NCBI RefSeq assembly: GCF_000213175.1
Contig: NW_009799179.1
Coordinates: forward strand, 1,375,713-1,439,712
Source of the DNA: Neurospora tetrasperma FGSC 2508
Taxonomy: Eukaryota > Ascomycota > Sordariomycetes > Sordariales > Sordariaceae
DNA: 64,000 nucleotides
Direction of reading: 5' to 3'
Below are positions 56,495 to 64,000 of the stretch, one piece after another. Made by a program: the position numbers and the translations under genes. The notes beneath the pieces are model-generated. The model had not been told where the DNA came from, did no database searches, and saw only the letters and a list, made by a program, of their open reading frames with translations. Numbering within the stretch: position 1 is the first letter of the stretch; each line of letters opens with the position of its first letter.

Positions 56495-58788
56495 TTTTCT
56501 CAAAGTTGAAGGTCTGAGAAAAGCTAAGCAGTCAATGGGTCCACCTAAAATAGGGCCGTCATAGGGTCGGAGGTTTCTCCTAGCACTGCATTTCCTCTGT
56601 GCAGAGGAGAGATGCGACTGGTAGCGGGGAGCAATCGTGGAGCTGCTCTGGAGTCTTGAGCAGAAACATGATGCGAGGGAGACATCAACGAGCACGCCCA
56701 AACTCCGGATAGCCGAAATGTCGAACGAAAGGATGGAGAGGATGGGTGCCCAACCCGCCTTACTTTTTTTGTTAGTGTCGGCCTGGCATGCAATGCAGTA
56801 TGTATGGACATTGCGAGCTATCACTATCACTGAGATAACGGGGAGGCGAGTGCCTTTCCAGCTGTCGTATCAGAACACTTTTCTCGGACGTTCTGGATTC
56901 AGTGAAAGTAAAAGAGCTGGCCTTGCATCCGTGCCTGACCTTCTATAGTGTAGTCGAGCCGTGGCAGCCTTCCGTTTGGCTTTTCGACTCTGTGGATGGG
57001 TCCGTTCAGCAGCAGTCCTGCTCAACGGCCTAGCATGCCTTTGTCGCCGCGGGGTAGATGTCTTTTGAGCTGATGGTGGTGCGGTGGTGGTGTCCGGGTG
57101 GTGTTGCGAGAAAAAGACGCGATGAGTTCGAAGCCTTGCTCCATCAGACGTGTCGTGGCTCGACTCGATGGCCCTGGCTGCGATGTGCTGCGGGAAGCAC
57201 CGTCGTGATGACCCCGCGTCGAAGTGGCATCTGGCAGCATGATCGACCCCCCATTCGGTTCCGCCCTGTTCTCACTTGTCTGTCAGTTTGTTCCCCCCCG
57301 CCATATCCTATGTATCCCGATATTGACCCCAAACACACGCTCCAACAGAAGAAGTTCTGTCCCTGGCCCGCTCTTGCTGCCATCTGCCATTTGCCGTCTG
57401 TCTGGTTCGGTTCCCACGTCGTCCCGCGGCTGGCGCCTGGGCCCAAGATCTCGAAAGAGCTTCTGAAAGTACCGTTGCTACTGGCGAGTGCTGGATCAAG
57501 TACAAACGACCCTTGACGGGTAACGGTGCTACGCTGTAGGCGGGACCATGTGTCTAAATATGACTCATAGACGCCTGCATGGCGGCTTGCACCGACATGG
57601 GATTTTGAGCCAATGGTGTTGCTGAGATGCCCATCTACCTTCGACTTCTCAGAACTAGGGCTTCCCAGAAGGGAAAAGGGCTCTTCTTTGCGTGAAGTCC
57701 CAAAAAAGGGAGCTTGGGCCATGAAGCGTTTTGAGGAAGCTTCCACATGGAATGAATGGAGCGAGAGAACGTGTAACTGCCGGTACATCTTCTTTGTCCT
57801 CTTTGTCCATTGTGTCCCCTCCCCCGATCCGACATGTTGATGCATGTAAGTGAGACTCAGGATTATCGGTATCTTATCAGTCTACATACCCTATCATTCC
57901 TCTCCTGAATGGTGTTTTCGACCTGTGTTTACCTTTTGACGTCGACCTCAAAGCATCATGTCTCCAGAAACCGACAACCACAATGGCGGCTATTCTATCC
58001 GTCAATTACGAACCCATTTCTCAACTATCCAAATAAATCGTCGAGTGACATGACCCTGGGTCTCGACGAGCGCCATAGATCTCCGCGTTTCAGATTTATT
58101 TGGATATCTGAGCAATCAGAGTCGTCCATGGGTTCCAGCCTTAAACCCGACTGCCAAGCTGCTAACCACCAAAGACTAGGGTCGCGACAAGGGCAAAGGG
58201 TAACAACGTAGCCAAGGTAGCACTGGAGGCTGCAAGTTGCTCTTCTCTTCTCTTCCTCTTTCCGGCAATCCCTCTTGGACCTCTCCACCAGGGGTAGGAC
58301 TCACTAAAAAAGTATTCACAAGAGATACGTACCTTTGTGAGCACAGCTTACACGCCTGTGTCTCCGAGCATGTCTCTCATGTGGTTTTCGCGACCGCGGC
58401 CCACGCTTAACGCTAGTATTCCTATGCCCATGCTTCTCGCGCCGGCAATGGGCATCCATCGTCCAGTCCTCTGCTGGTGCGTTCATGGGTCCATACTCTC
58501 CGGCCCTCCATGGCCTATGATCTCGAGTTATCCATCTGAGAGATGAGGATAAGTATAACCTTGTTTCCCTCCTCTTGTTGCCCCTTCTTGCTTCATGTCC
58601 AAACAACATCCTCTCTTCAGGCATCTAGAGTCTCAAGTGTCCGGGCCAAGACCATACATACGATCCCTTCCTTCCTTTTCACCTCCACTCTCATACAATT
58701 TAGAATCACCATCGGAGCGGGTCTCCTTCCTATCCTTGTTTTCCAAACTAATCTTGTAATCCGCTCCTTCAACTACACAAGCTTCAAT

Positions 58789-60648
58789 ATGTCTACGTAA
58801 GTTCTTTACACTACCCCAGACTACCATCAACTTCACAGCTAACAGTTGTTTGGACATAGTCTGGCAACAGGTATCCCTTACGAATTCACATTCCCATCGT
58901 GTGAACTTCCGGTCACTCCGCCAAGCTTTTCTTTCGACCCTTCTCTCCTTGAGATCAACTTCAACCCTAGCCATGTTCGCTCCGTCTCCCATAGCTCATC
59001 AGTCTACTCCTCCTTTGAGTCTTCACCCTCAGAGTCAGTGAGCGCAACAAGCACACGGAGGACAACACCGGTCCGGAGCCGGTCACCCATCCGTACTCAT
59101 GGACCTCTTCTCCTCCCCAAGATTCGCAGCCAGGACCAGTCCATCGATCCATCCGCCGTTGCTGCTCCGGCTCCCAAGCGTGCTCGGACTATGCCGGGCC
59201 CAAGGATCTCCCGGGCCCGGGCCAATACCGACAGCTTCCGACCTGTACATCAGCGCAGCTACACCAACCCAGATGCCATCTCCTTCGCGACTCCTCTCCC
59301 CTTCACGGAGGATAACAGCGGCATCGTCTTCGCTCCCATCAACTATGTTGCCGAGCCTTCATCGGTACCTCACTCTCGCCGGGCGTCCTTGTGCAGCCTA
59401 GACCACGTCACCATCGAGAGATATGGCTATCCCACCTACCGCCAAATGCCGACCTACGTGCCATCCCAGACTCGGGCCAGCCTCAGCCCGTCGCCTACGC
59501 CGCAGCCCCAGGCCCAATTCCCCCAGCCGGAGTCTTTCATGTACCAGCCATATGCGCCGCGCGCACCTTCGCCGCTCGCTGCCGCCGCTCCCATCACCCC
59601 CGACATGACGCCCTCGACGACCCTCCTATCCTACCTCACCTCGTCGAACCCGGCTCCGTCGCTCGTTCGCACCATCTCCTTCCCGCTTCGGGATCCCCAC
59701 ACCAAACACTTCTGGTGGGACGTCCGACAAGTTCGCCCCTGGACCAACTTCACCGCGGCCTCCATCCTCTCCATCCCCGGCGCCTCCGCCTGCCTCTCGG
59801 TGCCCATCTCGCAGGCCCTCCTCCCCACGGCCTCTTCTCCCCACCACCGCCACCCCGAGACCGAAGCCGCGCTGCACTCCATCTACTCGGCTCACTACCT
59901 CCCCAAGCTCAACGCCGCCCTGGCCCTCTGCTCGCAGCGCCCTCTCCAGCTCTCCGTTCCCTCCAAGAGCCCCATGGCCGCCGTCGCCACCGGTGCTTCC
60001 TCCGCATCCGCAGCAGCAACGGACAACATGTTCATCGCCAACGTAGCCGGCGAATCCGCCACCAACAGCGTGGCCGCCATCTTCGGCGGCAAGCCCACCG
60101 CGCGCGTCGTCGGGCTCGTCAAGTCCTTTGACCGCTTCAACACGGGCATGCGCGTCGAGGGAAACATCAAGCGGGTCGAGTATCTGCGCGGCCTCGCGCA
60201 CTTGCACCACGTCATGCGCGAGCACGGGTGCCGGTACGGCTTCATCTTGACCGAGATCGAGCTGGTGTTTGTTCGCAACGGGACCGAGACCACCCCGCAT
60301 TTCGGGTATCTTGAGGTTGGGAGCGTGCAGCTTGCTGCCACGGGTAGCGAAGCTGCCGTGTCCGCGGAGAATGTGAACGAGGTGCAGATGACGGCTTGCT
60401 TGGCCCTTTGGGGATTGTGCATGCTTGCGGGCGACGAGCCTGTTCCTGGACAGGTACACTGGAAGGCGGAGATCGGTGCGCCCGCTGAGGGAACGAGGCG
60501 GAAGGCCTTGGCGAGGGATGAGTGGATGCCGCAGCCGCAGTTGGCGGAGAAGAGAGAGGCGAAGAGGAGTAGGGGTTGGATCTGGCCTGAGGATGCTGTG
60601 GGAAGGAAGGAGTTGGGGAAGAGGGGTGTGAGGTATGGTGCTTGCTAA
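58789..60648 (+). CDS. Conserved filamentous-fungal protein of unknown function
   Basis: The CDS is join(58789..58796,58860..60648), 598 residues. Exon 1 supplies only eight coding bases (ATG TCT AC), then a 63-bp intron with a GTAAGT donor, CTAAC branch and ACATAG acceptor; the product begins MSTLATGIPYEFTF. The N-terminal 270 residues are disordered, rich in Ser/Pro with RSRSPIR and KRARTMPGPR. The C-terminal half is ordered: VRTISFPLRDPHTKHFWWDVRQ, then GGKPTARVVGLVKSFDRFNTGM, a segment GLAHLHHVMREHGCRYGFILTEIE, and a basic KREAKRSRGWIWPED end. This half looks strongly conserved in style and may be an enzyme-like or restriction-enzyme-like fold, but I recognise no catalytic motif. An in-frame ATG at 58543 would add 82 residues; the later ATG is preferred. 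The 6.3-kb upstream region suggests complex regulation. Confidence 0.82.
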
Positions 60649-62595
60649 GTTGAACTTGCGGCACGGTTGAGTGTGACGGAATGAAAAAGGGGCCTGGTAC
60701 AAGGGGCGGTATTGATCTGGCATCATCAACATCATCTCGACTTGTGTGAAGTTGAAGAACGGGTTTCTTCACTCCACTCAGTCGAACGTGATATCCCCTT
60801 TGCTCCTTTTCTTCCCGCTAATGGAGGAAAAGAAGAGAGAAACGGTACATGAGATAGAAGTCTGGCACTTCACTCCCTTTTTTCATCAACATTTTCATAT
60901 CTTTCTTCAACCTGGTTGTTGGCGAAGAGATTTTGCATTTGGCTTTTGGCTTCTTTTTCAACGGAGTTTAAGACGGGCAACAGCATGGGTTTAAAATGGG
61001 TGGTCTTAGCATTTGCATTTTCATGTAGCATACCAATTTTCCTTTGTCATCAAGAACAAGAATGGAAGAAAGAAAGAAAGAAAGAAGGGCGCCGAAAATC
61101 CCGAATTAGGGAAATGACTGGTTCATCATGATGCCCGGGAGTAAGGAGGAAAATTTGCATATACCATACCACATACATCAAATACCATAACACACCGAGA
61201 CAATAGGTATACAATCGTTATGTGTGATGCCCCCAATCCAGTTGAACACATTACCGCGACTCTTGTACTAGTCTGAATATCCGAACAACACATGTATCCA
61301 TCAATAACAGGATGCTGGACACATCGCCTCCAACCACACCGCCGACAGCTACTGTAGCCCATATATCTCAGTAGCCTTGGAACCTACCAATTCACTGAAA
61401 TGGTGAAGCAAGACTTATGTGTTGTTGTTTAACAGAGCCGACCTCTGACTCGTGTAGATTACCGTCTTCTTCGTCTGTTGTTTCCTGTTTCGATGTGGAT
61501 TTCTCGAGTCCGGCACTGAATAACCATGTAATGGTCTTGAACTAACGTCGATGCCTAATTCCAGTGGGGTGTACCTTGGCCGTTTATTGTCGAGTTCGGG
61601 TTCATCCACTTGGTTTTTGATCGTATAATTTTGTAATTTTGTAAACGTCTTTGCTCGTCTCGCAATAAATAGCTGTCTCCCCCCTTTTTTATTATTTTTT
61701 TTCTTTTAACTTCTTGAGCCCTCCTCCATTTCACCCACTCCCCTCCTGGTCCATCACTTTGCTCTTATGTTGACTGGTCGTAGTTGGGTCTTCCACACTT
61801 ACCTCTACCCTCAGCTTCGCCGTCTTCACGAGACATCATGATATCCGGGAGTAATTATACGTCGCCTCAATTTCTTCGACCGAAATTATGGATGTCCAGG
61901 TCTATATTTGTAATACTTGGAAGCTGCTGGCTCACTGTGACTGTCAGGGTCTGTACTAGTATGGGTGGATGGGTAGGGGCTTTTAAATGCAATAGCATAG
62001 GATGAAAGGCCAATGACGAGATGGAACCTGTATCATTTTAACAGATGTTGACATGTGCCATCACAGTCCCTGCTATGTACATGTCTCACAGCGAGGGTGG
62101 ACGTTAGTACAATCGATAACCTTGTACCTGGGGAGTGGTATACTGATTAGTCTTAATATCACGGCAGGTGTGATTCAGTTACAGTTTGATGACTATTGGG
62201 AGGAACATTTAGAAGTTCAATTCTTTGCAAGAACTCTTGATAGACGAGGCCGCGAGAAAAGAGGATTGCGATTGACGAGCACCATCTGACATTTGACTAG
62301 ACCAGCACAGGGTCTACAGTCGGCAGTAATGTTAGGTACGAACATGGAGGTATGGATGATCAAAAGATCAAGTGGCAAACAAACAAACAGTGCTCATGTC
62401 AATTGAGTGAAATGAACCTATGGACGGCATACCCATCAAACTGCCTGAAAAACTTCAACAGACAATAACCAAATCAAGACAGGATGTATATGCTTACAAA
62501 GTACACAAGACGAGAAAGCGGACACGTTAAGGATAGGAAGCCAAGTCACTTGGGATTTCATCATTTCATGTGTATTGACGATTTACGTCTATCGT
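60649..62595. other. Convergent intergenic region
   Basis: The unknown-function gene and the OLA1 gene both end here, so this should be mainly 3' untranslated sequence. An A/G-rich GAAA repeat lies at about 61067-61085 and a T-rich stretch at 61680-61710. I see no gene or RNA. Confidence 0.5.
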
Positions 62596-64000
62596 TTAGC
62601 TCTTGGCAGCACCGGCCTTGAAGAGGATGATATCACCATCCTCAACGACGTAATCCTTGCCCTTGGTCATGACCTTGCCCTTGGCCTTGACCTCGGCTTC
62701 GTCACCACCGAGCTCCCTGAGGACGTTGTAGTTGTAGACGACAGCCTGAATGAAGGTCTTCTCGAAATCAGTGTGAATGACACCAGCGGCCTGGGGAGCC
62801 TTGGTGCCGTTACGGATGGTCCACTGGCGGACCTCATCCGGGCCGGTGGTGAAGAACGAGCCGAGGTTGAGGGCCTTGCGCATCTGGATAATAATCTTGG
62901 GCAGAGCAGACTCGGCGCCAACCTTCTTGCACTCCTCGGCAGCCTCAGCCTCGGTCTCGAAGCGGGTGAGGCGCTCCTCGAAGGAGACGGAAAGGGGAAT
63001 GATGGGATCACCCTTGGCGTGCTCGTTGATCCAGGCGGCAATCGCGGGAAGATGCTTGTTCTTCTTGCGGATGTAGTCACGCTCGGAAAGGTTGACGAGG
63101 TAGACGACGGGCTTGGCAGTCAAAAGGAAGAGAGGGTTGATGACCTCGATCTGAAATCATGCAGAGTTAGCAGATGTTTCTATGACCAATGACGAAACAT
63201 GATGCATAGTGATGGATGGAGGGTGTGTCAGGATAAAGTTTTTGTCTCATGGATCCTCATAGAGGAATCGAAGAGCTGGGTTTATAATTCAGGCCTTGGG
63301 CCTTTTATCATCATTCAAGGATTGGAGGGTTATGCAGATGAGGAAAATGTTGCTTACCTCCTTGGGACCCCAGGTGCCCTTGCGGACCTCCTTGCCGTCC
63401 TTGAGGTGGGCCAAGATCTTCTCGATAGTGGCCTCTTCCTCCTTCCACTGCTTCATCTGAAGAGACTGACCGCCCTGGCGGGTCTTCTTCTTCTGGTTCT
63501 CGAGGGCTTTCTCGACGAACTCGATATCCTTGAGACGAAGCTCCTCGCTGATGATGTCAAGATCACGGGTGGGGTTGACATCACCCTCGACGTGGATAAT
63601 CTCGGCATCATCGAAAGCGCGGACAACCTGGAAGATGGCATCGACGGCGCGGATGTGAGACAAGAAAGCATTGCCGAGACCAGCGCCGGTGGAGGCACCG
63701 CGGGTAAGACCAGCGATATCGTAGACAGTCAAGTTGGCGGGGACGCGCGACTTGGGCTGGTACTTCTCGCACAGCCAGTCGAAGCGCTCATCGGGAACGA
63801 TGACGCGGGCCTCCTCGGGGTCAATGGTGGCATAGGGGAAGTTCTGGCGCGCGGGTGGTCGTGTTAGTTTCCGGTCGTCATCATCATCATCGTCGCTGTC
63901 GTCGCCAGGGTCGCGAGCGTGGGAGCGGGAGGAAGAGGGTCGCTTACGGCAGGGTTACCAAGGTTGCACTTGGTGATGGCCTGGAAGAGCGTGGACTTGC
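62596..64000 (-). CDS. ola1: OBG-like ATPase OLA1/YchF (5' end beyond the window)
   Basis: The visible CDS is complement(join(62596..63150,63358..63843,63948..>64000)). It covers about 364 of some 394 residues expected; the first roughly 30 residues, including the start of the P-loop, lie past 64000, leaving [10 protein letters not shown]. Introns are 207 and 104 bp. The switch motif [12 protein letters not shown] is present. In place of the GTPase NKxD motif it has VNLSERDY, the feature that gives OLA1 its preference for ATP. A helical arm ([15 protein letters not shown]) follows, and the protein ends in a TGS domain ([14 protein letters not shown] to [14 protein letters not shown]). OLA1/YchF binds ribosomes and acts in translation and stress responses in the cytosol. 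The minus-strand exon junctions give [17 protein letters not shown] and [15 protein letters not shown]. Confidence 0.96.

Larger units (their letters stand above)
52469..58788. other. 6.3-kb interval without a recognisable gene
   Basis: This is the longest gapped stretch of the window. It holds the Vrl1-like 3' end and the promoter and leader of the next gene. I found short tandem repeats at 53455-53485 and 53555-53599, a T-run at 54361-54373 and a CT repeat at 56475-56494. The largest frames (57144-57845, minus, 233 codons; 54757-55317, minus; 56297-56830, minus) show no known domain and no clear codon signature. Non-coding RNAs or a long regulatory region remain possible. Confidence 0.5.

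Noticed and set aside
57144-57845. 233-codon open frame on the minus strand in the 6.3-kb interval
   Set aside because: No recognisable motif and mixed composition; overlapping frames of similar length exist on the plus strand. Transcript data would be needed to reconsider it.

Overview
This window is eukaryotic nuclear DNA, most probably from a filamentous ascomycete of the Sordariomycetes (Sordariales-like, in the style of Neurospora, Sordaria or Podospora). The introns are mostly 50-130 bp with GTAAGT-like donors and CTAAC-type branch sites, genes are separated by 0.2-6.3 kb, short palindromes of the CTAGGTACCTAG kind recur between genes, and nearly every protein is recognisably fungal. 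I see no prokaryotic features, no CRISPR array, no rRNA gene and no recognisable transposon or viral fossil. The organism is an inference from these features, not from a database match.

Layout, left to right. A hybrid histidine kinase with several PAS domains (minus, 371-4774) is followed by a 4.2 kb gene-free stretch. Next come an aldehyde dehydrogenase of the salicylaldehyde/vanillin type (plus, 8935-10423) and an inosine-uridine-type nucleoside hydrolase (plus, 11611-13274). The hydrolase converges on a RED/IK-like spliceosomal protein (minus, 13518-15281), which shares a 595-bp divergent promoter with the translesion polymerase REV1 (plus, 15877-19932). REV1 converges on TAF2, the large TFIID subunit (minus, 21254-26866), which has a long Arg/Asp/Glu-rich tail. 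A SAS4-domain chromatin protein (minus, 28755-30614) lies back to back with a full-length ABCC-type ABC transporter of nine coding exons (plus, 32123-37231). An intron-containing tRNA-His(GUG) sits at 38716-38808. A large coiled-coil protein (minus, 39697-43972) is divergent, across 4.3 kb, from a VPS9-ankyrin-PX protein resembling yeast Vrl1/VARP (plus, 48289-52468). After 6.3 kb without a convincing gene comes a conserved filamentous-fungal protein of unknown function (plus, 58789-60648). The window ends inside the OLA1/YchF-type ATPase gene (minus, 62596 to beyond 64000).

The genes are mostly housekeeping or conserved regulatory genes and do not form an obvious pathway or secondary-metabolite cluster. 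They cover signalling (histidine kinase), transcription and chromatin (TAF2, SAS4-like), RNA processing (RED), DNA damage tolerance (REV1), endosomal traffic (Vrl1-like), transport (ABCC) and small-molecule metabolism (aldehyde dehydrogenase, nucleoside hydrolase). I did not find a clear undescribed multi-gene system. The best leads are within genes: an in-frame 60/63-nt NAGNAG intron in the kinase, three ubiquitin-binding motifs in REV1, the RD/RE tail and 10-residue repeats of TAF2, an asymmetric ABC transporter, an intron in tRNA-His, and two long gene-free intervals. Exon boundaries were worked out by hand from splice signals, frame continuity and family motifs; no alignment or transcript data were available.
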